DNA from: Lunularia cruciata
Lineage: Eukaryota > Streptophyta > Marchantiopsida > Lunulariales > Lunulariaceae
Assembly: GCA_948567375.1 (NCBI GenBank)
Contig: OX419760.1
Coordinates: forward strand, 32,860,001-32,924,000
Direction of reading: 5' to 3'
DNA: 64,000 bases
The stretch's first letter is position 1. Every line of letters begins with the position of its first letter. Shown in pieces: positions 1 through 10,458 of this stretch. Below the pieces are notes generated by a model. It did not search any database. It was not told the DNA's origin and saw nothing but the letters and a program-made list of their open reading frames with translations. Made by a program: the position numbers and the translations under genes.

Positions 1-17
1 CAGAAGAGACTCCCGAG

Positions 18-1724
18 GTGAGAAAATCTTTTGATCAACCTTGCACCAAGAATGGGTATAAGGTAGATAGTTATAGAGACCCCAAGCAGAGAGGGATTGT
101 AAGCGTGATGATGGCAATGTTTAAGCTAGAGAAAACCACCTATGTCACAATGCAACAGGTGGTGTTCTTTCACCAAATGTTTGCAGGAGAAGGACTGGAC
201 TAGGCAAAATGTTTGGATCAGCAAGTGGGGCAGATGATTTCAGGTTGGAGGATGGACATGCAACCACATTACTTTGTGCTCTTTGTAGCCCATTTCTACT
301 TTGGGCTGAATTTAATGACTCCGGAGGAGAGAAATCAAATGCGCTCGTACTTTTATCCGGATCTGCACAAGGAAGTAGATGCAGATGAACAATATTATAT
401 GGAGCAAGTGCAAGAAGGAGACAAGTACTACAAGAAGGGTGGGAAGGAGAGAATTGTAGCAGTTGATATCTCTAGGGCAAGAAAGCAAAATAAACCTGAA
501 AGTTGCCTTGGGGCAGTACAACCGCAAAAGATGCAAAAGCCTAACCCAAAGGCAGTGTTGGTGAAAGCAAAGGAATTGACTCTGGAAGAAGAGGAGGAGT
601 CCAAAGGAGAAATTGAGTAAAAGAGAGAAGCTTTAGGAGGAGAAGAAGAGTTCACACTGCAAATTGAAGAGTCAAGTAGTGGTAGCACAAGCAAGGTTGA
701 AGTTAGCAAACCCAAAGACGGAGTGCGGATGCAAGGAAGCCAAGTCCAGAGGTGTCCACCAAAGAACAAGGGTGTGAGAAGAAGGAAGAAGAAGGAGTCT
801 TGTTATGTCTAAAAATTGCCAAGGAAGAGAAGCATGCACACAACCGACTTGGGGCCCAGTAAAGTCATCATAGAGGAGGAGGAGAGCTCGGATGGGGAGA
901 CATTGAAGGTATGAAGATCACAACTTTGAGGTAAGGTGCCAATAGAAGAGTTACTTGTGGAGGAAGACAAAGTCCGGGCCAATGACAAGAAGTACAATGG
1001 AGTGGAATACTTGTCAAAGGTTGTGTGTCCATTGTTAAAGGTTTTTGTAGCAGAGATTGCGAGTGCTTACCTTGAACTAAAAGACAAGTTATCAATAGTA
1101 GAAAAGTGGAGTGCAGAGACCTTGTTGTTAAGAAGTAAATTGGCACAAGTAGAGATGGAGGCTGAAGAACTTTGGGTAGAGGAGATTCTTTGCGGTAAGC
1201 ATTTAGAAGCGATGAGAGAGGATTTAGTGAAGAATCAAGAAGAAGTAAAGGAGAAGACGGCGTTGGTGGAAGTGCTAAAGGGAGAACATGCCAATGTGCA
1301 AGTAGAATTAATACATTCAAAGGCAAGTATGGTAGTAATGGAGCAAGAGTTGGATAGTCTAAAGAAGAAGGTAGCCGAGAAAGATCAGGCCTGGCAGCAA
1401 GAGTTAGCAGAACATAGTAGGGAAGAAGATAGATTGCAAGGATTGTTGAGAGTGGCAGAAGAGCACATTGCGATAAATCAACAAGAGAAGAAGACAATGA
1501 AGGCTGAATTTGAGGACAAATTGCAGATGTATTGCAATGAATTGGAAGAAGAGAGAAAGAAGGAAAAACTCAAGATAATGGTGGAAGCTGATGACATAAC
1601 AAGAGTGGTAAGCGAGATAAAGGTAATGCTCAACACCAAAGTTGAAGGGAAGTTGGAAGAAGCTAGACTGCACAAGTTGAAGTTGGTGCAGGAGACAAGG
1701 AAGAGGAAGGCAAAGGACACATAA
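18..1724 (+). pseudogene. Family X decayed coiled-coil ORF, copy 1
   Basis: One reading frame runs through this stretch, broken only by stops near 201, 618, 810, 912 and 927, so about 569 codons were once continuous. The first third holds a domain with the segment FKLEKTTYV and an FFHQMF motif. The middle is acidic and lysine-rich. The last part (936-1724) is a long, almost uninterrupted coiled coil rich in E, K, Q and L. I do not recognise the family. A second, inverted copy lies at 8690-9699, where FKLKRTTYL and VIFFKF align with the first domain, so this is a dispersed repeat family and probably a transposon product. The frame may begin before the window. Confidence is high that it is a decayed ORF and low for any function. 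Confidence 0.6.
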
Positions 1725-1828
1725 TTGAATAATTTATTAATGTGTCTACAAAAGTAGGTAGATAGGAAGATGTTAGAAGTAGGAGATAATGTGTGTCTCA
1801 AATTGCATCTTGTTAGGACAAAGTTGAA

Positions 1829-2104
1829 TTGACTTGTAGTGAAGTGCAATTAGTTAGAAGGTCAGATGTAAGTGAAGTAGGAGTTCAAGTGTCTTTGGAT
1901 CAAGTACTTGAGACATTAGAGAAGTATGGGTTAGGAAATACTAATGAAGATAGAATAAATAGGAGTGAAATTATAGTTTGTAGTGAAGAAATTATAGACA
2001 TAGAAGAGTTAGGAAAGGAATTGAGTAGACCCAAAGAAGGAGAAATACTTGAAGGAAAATTGGGTTTGGAGGCTGAAGTCAAAGTTGACATCGGGTCGGG
2101 TTAG
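1829..2104 (+). CDS. Short acidic hypothetical ORF after family X
   Basis: A 91-codon ORF rich in E, V and L lies about 100 bases after the coiled-coil frame, in a different frame. No motif is recognised. It may be the tail of the same mobile unit or a chance ORF. Confidence 0.2.
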   Translation: MTCSEVQLVRRSDVSEVGVQVSLDQVLETLEKYGLGNTNEDRINRSEIIVCSEEIIDIEELGKELSRPKEGEILEGKLGLEAEVKVDIGSG

Positions 2105-2161
2105 TAACAGTTTTGAGATTTGAAGAGGCAGATATGAAGAGGTGCATTGTCATTTTGGATC

Positions 2162-2330
2162 TACAGGTTAGAAAAGTTTTTGTAAATTATGTTCCACCCC
2201 TCCACTGAAGGCACAACTTCCTTGATCTTGTAGATCTTGTAGATCCTTTACAACAACTTTTCTAACCTGTAAAGGTTTGGATCTACAAGATCAAGGAAGT
2301 TGTGCCTTCAGTGGAGGGGTGGAACATAAT
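2162..2330. repeat. Interleaved inverted repeats (A B A' B')
   Basis: A 51-bp perfect inverted repeat pairs 2186-2236 with 2280-2330. A second inverted repeat pairs 2162-2186 with 2247-2271 (25 bp, one mismatch). The order is A, B, A', B', not the A, B, B', A' of a simple fold-back, so the two stems interlock. A short direct repeat (GATCTTGTA twice) sits at the inner end of the left B arm. The perfect 51-bp match suggests a recent origin compared with the decayed DNA around it. Confidence 0.9.
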
Positions 2331-2690
2331 TTTGAGATGAAGTTGTTTGGCAAAGAAGTGCTATTTTTTGGAGAGACTAAATCATCACAATATAGATTGC
2401 TTAGAAAGATTTGAAAGATTTATGATTATGGGTGAAAAATGGTTATGACAAGACTGCAAGTCAATGCTTGTTACTCTCTTCTAGGTGTGTTTTCTACTTG
2501 AGAGATTAAAGACACAATCAAGAAGAATTGACATTGTTATTGTTTGCTTTGTATTTGACCAATTTTGAATCGTATCTCTGTAGGAATGAACTTTACTTAC
2601 CTGATTACTGCAAAAGTGATATTTGTCGGGTTGTCATAATCACAGCCAGCACAGAGGCAGTGTAAGCATGACTAGTGTTTTGACCTACAC
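2331..2690. other. Non-coding spacer
   Basis: I see no ORF or recognisable repeat in these 360 bases. They separate the inverted repeats from the truncated 5' edge of the gypsy element. Confidence 0.6.
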
Positions 2691-2699
2691 CTGGAGTTA

Positions 2700-3062
2700 T
2701 GGAGTGGTAGGGCCGCTATAGCAAGTAGTAGAGGAGCTCTAATTCATGGAGGACGAGGTGGTGGTAGGGGATCTACACCTAGTAGGGGTGCAATACCTAC
2801 CCTTACTATTGATATAGCTATGGCTACTTGGATTGAGTAGTTGGAGCAAAGATTGGCTAGTATGGCCATTGCTCAGAGGAGATCAGATTTGGATGTTGAG
2901 GCTTCCACCTCATATGTTGTTGATAGAGATGCCTTGGATTTCATGTACGGAGCAATACAAGTGGATGCATCTGTGGTAGTGACTAGGAGTGCAGTACGTG
3001 CTCCAGAGCTTAGAGGAGCATCAGTGGAGTTGGAGACACAAAGAGGAGAGGTTGGGAGATAG
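2700..3062 (+). pseudogene. Gag C-terminal fragment, copy 1
   Basis: Gly/Arg-rich codons are followed by an ORF (2841-3062) containing MAIAQRRSDL and EASTSYV. The same segments occur at 60895-61104 in copy 2, downstream of two CCHC knuckles, which identifies this as the end of gag. The knuckles themselves are absent here, so the element was truncated or recombined just after them. A stop at about 2838 interrupts the frame. Confidence 0.65.
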
Positions 3063-3214
3063 CTCAACTTCCTCACTCTTTCATGTTGTTTGAGGCCCTA
3101 TAGACATCATCCATGGCTCCTAGATGTCCTAGTGCAGGTGTGGTAGGTAGTGATGGGGTGCATGATGGACTACCTACTAGTCAACCATTTATTACTACAT
3201 AGATTGAGTCCATC

Positions 3215-4200
3215 ATGCATGCTATTGGTGGCGGCTCAGCTGATTATGCGCTATCCTTATTTTTAGCCAGTGACATGTGCACATTGGGAGTTGACCCAAC
3301 CTCAGTGTTCAGATTGGCTACCACGCTTTGTGAGAGTAGGGATGATGTGGTTCCTACTACTAGAGCAGAGGTGGTTGATAGTGGAATTGACTTGGTTGAG
3401 GAGCATGGGATCTGCTCAACAACTAGTGGTTTATGGCATGCAATAATGGCTAGATTGGAGGAGTTGCCAGCTAGACCGGCCTTTGAGCAAATGTGTTTTA
3501 CACCTTGTGTTGTCCTATTGGATAACCAAATGGAAATTTTCTGTTTGGTGGGACCTTTAGGGAAGGTCTATACACCATAGAGAGTCTTATTAGACTCTGG
3601 TGCGCAGTCCTTTATGTTGGAGAAGGTTGTAGTTGTCGGTCTAGGGTTATGAAAGACCAATGTGGAGAGGTGTCCATTTCAGATCCAGACATCTCTAGGT
3701 GATGATTTGACACAATACATCACACATGGGGAGCTTATTGTCCAGGTTTAGCTTGGTCACTAAACTGATAGCTTGGTGGTGAGAGCTCAAGCTATTGCAA
3801 CAATAGTTGAGTCATATGATGTGCTAGTTGTGGGAGCAGTGTTATACCCCATGGGTTTCAATATCAACTATTGAGAGGAGACAGCCTCCTATAGACGAGG
3901 ATGGCAGTTAGGTGAGGGATGAGTATGCTGCCTACCTGTATGCTTTAGAAGTGGCAGTCTTGGCTCACTACAATCTGGGACCATGGCAACATCAATTTCA
4001 ACTTTTAGTGGTGCAATTACTTGGCTTGGTGACTTATTGGAGAGGAATGCCTATGCAAAGGATACTCCAATACCAAAGGAGAGCACTTGGTTTTGGAGTA
4101 CAAGTGGGATTGTTCCATCCACCTTGGATGTTCTATTGTGGAGTTTAGAGGAGGCATTGCAGCAATATGCAAATCAATTAGTGTAGCAAGCTTGGAGTGG
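3215..4200 (+). pseudogene. Retropepsin-like protease and linker, copy 1
   Basis: A retroviral-type aspartic protease is recognised by LLDSGAQ, with the catalytic D-S-G at 3593-3601, after a strand ending in KVYTP and a stop at about 3578. The segment THGELIVQV downstream is typical of the protease fold. After it comes a linker of about 150 codons (ORFs at 3912-4148 and 3983-4186 in overlapping frames, showing frameshifts) that leads into the methyltransferase. The catalytic Asp is kept here but lost in copy 2. Confidence 0.7.
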
Positions 4201-4207
4201 AGCCTTT

Positions 4208-5280
4208 GTGCCATCAGGAGATGAGTGTGAGGATGAGCCTCTAGATTTGATAACCTTGACACTTCTTGATACCACACTCATTGCTTGGCAGTATCTAGTA
4301 GAGGAAGTATGTCTATTGGAGTTGTTTGGTGGGATTTGCACTAGACTAGCTGCAGTACTGCAAGCGGGAATACGAGTACATAGGTACTTGTATGTGGAGA
4401 GAGATGAGATTGGTAGGCAAGTCTCACTCCATCATGTGGCACACTTGGCCTATTGGTACCTTGAGTTATTACTAATGTAAGCAATTAGGGGTTACCAAAA
4501 GGCCCTACCAACAAACATTTCCTTACTGGGAGTGCATGATCTAGAGCAACATGAGCCTATTCATTTGGTGATTTTTGGATGGCCATGTAAAGGACATACA
4601 CGTGCTGGTCAAGGTTTTCATCTTGAAGATCCTTGTTCTAGAGTGTTTTGGGAGATGTCATGCATACTTCAACATCTCCAAGTCCATCAATCCATTTCTC
4701 CAACTTACTTTTGGAGAATGTTCCTTTGATGGGTGATTCTTGCTTCTTGATGGGTGGTAATGAGTACACATCAGGTCCATTCTTGGATGATACCTATTGT
4801 TTTGTTAGATGCAGTCAAAGTGGGATCATAGGCTCATTGTCTTTGTCTTTGGTGGATGAACCTCTTACCTAAAGAGGTTCTACAGTGTGCTCATGATGGG
4901 ATTCAATGACTAGATCACATCATTGTTGATGACATCTTGGATGTTAGGTGTCAATCTCAGATAGTAGTAGTGGCTGATAGGTCACCTATGGCAGTGATGA
5001 ACCTAGTTGGATAGCTTAGAGCCGTTTTTCCCACACTTATGAGTTTCCATGTTCTCATGCTTTTCAAGAGAGAGGTCTTGGATTGGTTTGGGACTCTTAA
5101 TTCTAGCAGTTGGTGGAGCCCAACGCTGATGAGAGAGAGTGGGCAATAGGTTTTCACACCGGTATTACCAATATTCCAATAGTGTAAGGGGCATCCAAGC
5201 ATCAAGTGTTAGGTCATGATATGGACCTAAACTATTTGACTTGGATTGTGAGCCTTGGCTTGGCAGAGCAGCGTAGGATG
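4208..5280 (+). pseudogene. DNMT3/DRM-like cytosine-5 DNA methyltransferase domain, copy 1
   Basis: C5-methyltransferase motifs appear in order. Motif I LLELFGGIC is at about 4316-4342 (its usual last Gly is Cys here). The acidic SAM-ribose residue is in YVERD (4397). Motif IV GWPCKG is at 4577-4594 with the catalytic Cys at 4586, where PCQ is expected. Motif VI ENVP is at 4714-4725. A motif VIII-like stretch lies at about 4826-4861. The target-recognition end has an ERE...GFHTGIT segment (5131-5170), matching the ERxxGFPxxYTD region of DNMT3 and DRM enzymes, and QVLG...WI near 5200-5250 fits motif X. An in-frame TAA at 4478 and a frameshift before motif VI break it. Known enzymes of this class move methyl groups from SAM to C5 of cytosine in DNA. 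This copy cannot be active. Confidence 0.87.
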
Positions 5281-5639
5281 CACTTGGTATGAATCACCAC
5301 TTGGACACTTGTGAGCCATGTGCCTATCGAGACAATTCAAGCACATGCTAGGAGTGATGGACCAAGTGGACATGGTATTCTTGGGACAAGCTACTAGGAA
5401 GACTGGTCTACTTGGAGTCCATCCAAGTGAGTGTGGGCTACTTGGATTACACCCTTGGTCCACTTGGGATGTTGCTAGAGGACATGTGGAGCTTGTAGCT
5501 AGAGTGGAAGGAAATTTCCACACTAAGGTTAGGACCTCTAGTGCTTGGAAGCATGACACTATTGCTCTCAATGGCACTGTGTAGCAACCAGTCATCACGT
5601 CTTCTACTCTTATTACAATTACAAAGGATACTTGGGAGC

Positions 5640-6480
5640 CAAATCTTGGACCCAAGCTTACATGAAAGGAAAGATGGAGAGTTTGGAGGTTCTTGAGGAG
5701 GTACACAAGGTTTTTTGCCTTTAGTATGAAGGATTTGGGTTCTCTAAAAGGAGCTGGTATTTGGATTGAGTTGACAAGCAATACACCAATTTTTTGATGT
5801 CCTTATTGATATAGTGATATGGAGAGGACATTGATTTAGAGCCGGAGTAGTGAGCTTTTTGAGGCTGGTTTGGTAGAGATTTCACATGGAGAGTATGCAT
5901 CAGTGACAATGATGCCAACCAAGAAGGATATGCATGGCAACTACACAAATAAGCAGATGTGTGGAGATTATCGTCCTATCAACCGACAAACTAGGGCTGA
6001 TCGGCATGCCATGCCTACCCTAGAGAACTTTGATGCAATTGGGCATGCAAAGGTCTTTAGTACTTTGGATCTTTGAGTAAGATATCATTTGTTGCTGATC
6101 AAGGAGGAGGATAAGTCCAAGATAGCATTTTGGACTATTGATCCTCACGGCAAGGATGTGTTATATCAGTGGAGGTTCTTACCATTTGGGTTGAAGAATG
6201 CTCTTGATGAGTTCTAGAGGGTCATGGACATGATCCTAGCTAGATTGGATTTTTCTTGATGCTATATTGATGACATTTAGGTCTTTAGCACTACTGTGGT
6301 GGAGCATGAGAGACATTTGTTGGAGGTGTTTGAGAGGTTGAGATTTCATGGACTCAAATTACATCTTGGGAAGTGTAGGTTCTTCCATAAGCAAGTTGAG
6401 TATTTAGGTCACACTATCTACCCTAGAGGACTTGATTTCAACAAACCAAGGTGGAGGCTATTGCACTTATTCCTCCGTAT
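5640..6480 (+). pseudogene. Reverse transcriptase domain, copy 1
   Basis: Ty3/gypsy RT is recognised from CGDYRPINRQ, STLDL, an LPFGLKNA segment, the catalytic YIDDI at 6263-6277, and the thumb-side KCRFFHKQVEYLGH. The upstream part (5640-5870) encodes the usual pre-RT segment ending in LVEISHGEY. Stops at about 6075, 6217 and 6258 interrupt it. The thumb ends near VEAI (about 6450), after which the sequence passes at once into the pre-integrase region. Confidence 0.9.
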
Positions 6481-6489
6481 TGCAAGAGA

Positions 6490-7540
6490 GAGATCGTGTT
6501 CTTTAGCAAGCCAGATGATTCAAATTGCAGAGCAAACACCTTTTGTGTGTATGGGACGACGGTAGAGTGAGAGTAGTACCACTTCCATCTTAGAGACTAC
6601 AATTGGTCCGTTATGCTCATGAGGAGCTTGGACATTTTGGAGTAAAGTGTACATATAGCTTACTCCAGAGTCATTATTGGTGGTGCAATATGCGGACCAA
6701 TGTATAGCAATTTGTTGCTAGATGTGTGGCTTGTGACCAAGTAAGAGCATCATTCAATGCTCCTATGCCACAGTCGCACCCATTACCTATCATAGGATTG
6801 GGTTACTGCTGGAGTTTGGACTTTTCTTGACCTTTACCATTAACTATGAGACATCACCGGTACATTTTGGTGATGGTGGAGCACTTCTCCAAGTTGAGTT
6901 GGTGGCACTTCCTGATACATCTAGTGAAGGGATGGCTTATTTGTTCCTAGATTGGGTTCTTAGTCATTTTGGTGCACTAGTTGAGGTTTTGACTGATCAA
7001 GGTACATAGTTCTTGGGGAAGTTTCAGGTCTTGTATGACAAAGCTTTGATTGACCATCATACTACCTCCCAAGATCACCCTAAGGCAGATGGCTTAGCAG
7101 AGAGAGTGGTTCAAATAGTGAAGAGAGGTTTGTAGAAGTATTGTTTGTAGAGGGGCCACTTGGGAGATTGGGATCTCCAGTTACCTTAGTTGGCCATGGG
7201 CTATCAGTTCAGCCAGCAAGCCTCTTTAGCATCCTTCTCTCCTTACTTTCTACTCTATGGACAAGAACCAGATTTACCTATGGCCATTTGTTGAGATGCT
7301 CATGTAGTCTTGGACTTGGATGATCTAGATGTATGGGTGAGCGCATGTTCTCAACATGCAAAGATCTTTTGGAGAAAAATGCCGATGGCCTTTGAGAACT
7401 TGGCAATTGCTCAACATAAGGATACCTTATGTTATGCTACTATTTGTGGAGGAGGTTATAGACCCTTGATTCGTCAATTTCATCTATGTGACTGCATATG
7501 TACAATGAACAACATTAATGACACTTGATGTTCCTACAGG
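6490..7540 (+). pseudogene. Integrase domain, copy 1
   Basis: The zinc-binding HHCC part is seen as HEELGHFG (6618-6640) and CVACDQ (about 6722-6740). The catalytic core follows: first Asp in a WSLDF segment near 6812, second Asp in LTDQGT (about 6990-7008), Glu in ADGLAERV (about 7085-7108). The C-terminal part reads across several frames to about 7540. Stops and frameshifts are frequent. In active elements this enzyme inserts the cDNA copy into the chromosome. Confidence 0.85.
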
Positions 7541-7599
7541 CTGCACTATCTTGAGAGTGAGCAAGGTTTTGCCATTTGGAGTCCTTGTGTTAGAAGGAC

Positions 7600-7850
7600 A
7601 TGATGGTGTTGTTTGAAAGGATCATGTGTGCAATTGTGCGCCATGCCACCTCCCAAACATTGATAGTACTATGGACCTAAGCTTGGCACTTGTACGGGTA
7701 GGCTTGAGGTGTATATTATGTGGCCTTTTTGGTGGAGCTGCTACTATAGTGTGTGATAGTTGTTTGAGAGGATGGCATATGGCATGTATGACTCCTTCCT
7801 TCATGGTGATTCCTCAGTGATAGTGGTTATGTCCTAGATGTAGTTGACCT
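7600..7850 (+). pseudogene. C-terminal PHD finger, copy 1
   Basis: After integrase the frame continues through NCAPCHLP into a complete C4HC3 finger. The zinc ligands fall at 7710 (C), 7719 (C), 7752 (C), 7761 (C), 7776 (H), 7785 (C), 7830 (C) and 7839 (C). The spacing is C-x2-C-x10-C-x2-C-x4-H-x2-C-x14-C-x2-C, with the class-typical VCDSC, GWHMAC and WLCPRC. Two adjacent stops (7818, 7821) fall in the last loop. PHD fingers usually bind histone H3 tails. This one takes the place where chromoviruses carry a chromodomain. The ligand pattern is unmistakable; that it belongs to the polyprotein follows from frame and position. Confidence 0.85.
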
Positions 7851-8000
7851 ATAGCTAGTTCATCCTTTATATAGTAAAGATTGCAGATAAGCAAATAGCA
7901 ATGAGGCTCAATAGCACCCGGCCTCTTGATCTTTGCCCATCATAGGGTATACCATATACTTGTAGTAGATGGCTATCTAGAGTTAGAGGGACCTAACCGC

Positions 8001-8015
8001 CAACTAGGGGGCAAT
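8001..8015 (+). promoter_or_regulatory. Polypurine tract, copy 1
   Basis: AACTAGGGGGCAAT lies directly before the TGTGGCAC start of the LTR, the expected place for plus-strand priming. Confidence 0.65.
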
Positions 8016-8568
8016 TGTGGCACTTTAGAGTCTATGTATGACTTGTGTGTGAGTTATGTGTGTATAGTGTATGATGTTGACAATGATGTATGTTGTGTAG
8101 CAATGTAGATACACACAGCTATCACACCATTTGTGGTGTTACATCTAGATTGCTTGGACATAAGAGTTACAGTGATAGTAGTTAGATGTATTTTAGCAAT
8201 TACTCGTAGACTACTTTCAGACAGTCAGATTTTGTGTTTGGGTACTAACTTCATGGTGGAGCCATCATCACTTTGCACCATTTGCATTTTTGGGTGTGCC
8301 ATCAGTGGGACTATTAGGGTTTTAGACCTAGTTCAAGTCCAGGGTTATACTTTCAAAGTGCAGCTCCAGAGAGCTCAGTTCTCTGATGTTGAGCCTTTGA
8401 GTTCCTGGCTATGGTGAATAGAGGCCAGCAAGCATCACCTAAATTCTCTTAGCTAGAGTGGGTGTGGCTTGACTGTAATCAGTGCCCAATTGTTGGCAAT
8501 TTATAAAGTGATAGATCAAGTACTGATCCGAGTTGAGTTGATTCAAGTGGTGTAAACAAACTGATTAT
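8016..8568 (+). repeat. 3' LTR of gypsy copy 1
   Basis: It starts with TGTGGCACTTTAGAG and is about 553 bp long. Its later part (about 8170-8568) aligns with the sequence upstream of gag in copy 2 (58843-59207), which sets the family's LTR. The right end is unusual because a new LTR start follows at once. Confidence 0.75.
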
Positions 8569-8672
8569 TGTGGCACTTTAGAATCTATGTGTGACTTATG
8601 TGTGAGTTATGTATCTATAGTGTATGATATTGACAGCGATGTATGTTGTGTAGCAATGTAAATATGCACAAC
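8569..8672 (+). repeat. Second, truncated LTR start in tandem
   Basis: TGTGGCACTTTAGAATC begins at 8569 and matches 8016-8119 at roughly 90 percent by eye. It stops where family X copy 2 begins. The result is an LTR followed head-to-tail by a partial LTR. Confidence 0.75.
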
Positions 8673-8689
8673 ACTTGACTAACTTGTCT

Positions 8690-9699
<1,010 letters not shown>

Positions 9700-9704
9700 A
9701 TAGG
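9700..9704. repeat. Target-site duplication, left
   Basis: ATAGG directly left of the LTR, identical to 16990-16994. Confidence 0.85.
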
Positions 9705-10440
9705 TGAAATACTTTGAGGACAAGAGAAGAGAGAGAAACACAAATTACACACTCAACATTCGGTGCCCCAAAGGAGCACCTTCTCTTTATTACAAAGACA
9801 AAGAGGATCTCCTCCAAGGAAGCTCCACTATAGGATTAAGCACATAGATAGGTGACTTGTCAGCAAGCTCCACCCTTGGATTACTTACTTGGATGGGTGA
9901 CATGTCAGTCTAGGTCCTATCTGGTTGGTCAAACAAGCTTTGACTGGAGGGAATCTTTTAGGGAATCTTCCTATAGGAGTCTCATAATCATATGAGTAAG
10001 GTACAATTGGAAAGCTCTCGATGAGACAAACCAGGAGGAGGGAAGGCCAGCCATTCCTTCGTTTGGGGGGGGTCTACACATTTTTGAGGCCTAATTCATT
10101 TGTTTAGGCCTCTGAAATTGCCTTCAAAGATTTCAGGCATATTTTGGTTCCTACTCTATTAGTAGAAATCCCCTTTTGGTGATACCTCTTTCTGATCTAT
10201 TTAGTCCATCATGTGTAACATCCTTCCAGATGTTACCAAACCAATTCTCACCTTTAAAGCATATGTTTAGCTATTGGTTCTAAGGTTCTCAAGTCTATTT
10301 TGGTTTCTGCTCTATTATTAGAAGTACTCTTTTGGTGATACTTCTATCTGATCTATTTTGACCATCATGTATAACATCATTCAAGATGTTACCAAACCAA
10401 ATTTCACATCTAGATCATATGGCTAGCTCTTGGTATTAAA
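9705..10440 (-). repeat. Chromovirus 3' LTR
   Basis: Left LTR in window coordinates. It starts TGAAATAC and ends GGTATTAAA, against TGTAATAC and GGTATTACA in its partner, so both termini carry mutations. Confidence 0.92.
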
Positions 10441-10458
10441 GACCTCTCTCCTCTTAAG
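10441..10458 (-). promoter_or_regulatory. Chromovirus polypurine tract
   Basis: On the minus strand AAGAGGAGAGAGG lies just upstream of the 3' LTR, overlapping the end of the chromodomain ORF. Confidence 0.75.

Larger units (their letters stand above)
2691..8568 (+). mobile_element. Ty3/gypsy element with cytosine methyltransferase and PHD finger, copy 1
   Basis: A decayed LTR retrotransposon with domain order gag (C-terminal part only), protease, DNMT3-like C5-methyltransferase, reverse transcriptase, integrase, PHD finger, polypurine tract, 3' LTR. The RT and integrase motifs and the PR-RT-IN order identify Ty3/gypsy. The 5' LTR and most of gag are missing: the left edge near 2700 corresponds to the point just after the gag zinc knuckles in copy 2 (about 60760). 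No RNase H is recognised between RT and integrase. Many stops and several frameshifts show it is inactive. Copy 2 at 58843-64000 has the same order as far as it reaches. Confidence 0.88.

Noticed and set aside
868-1849. Minus-strand ORFs rich in Leu and Ser
   Set aside because: Antisense shadows of the coiled-coil frame of family X.
4208-5280. Bacterial contamination as source of the methyltransferase
   Set aside because: The domain lies within a plant-type gypsy element, occurs twice in the window, and its C-terminal motifs fit DNMT3/DRM more than restriction methyltransferases.
5227-5781. 184-codon minus-strand ORF
   Set aside because: Antisense to the methyltransferase-RT linker of the gypsy element; a shadow frame, also mirrored in copy 2 at 63162-63392.
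2700-8672. Target-site duplication for gypsy copy 1
   Set aside because: The element is truncated at both ends, so no duplication can be identified.
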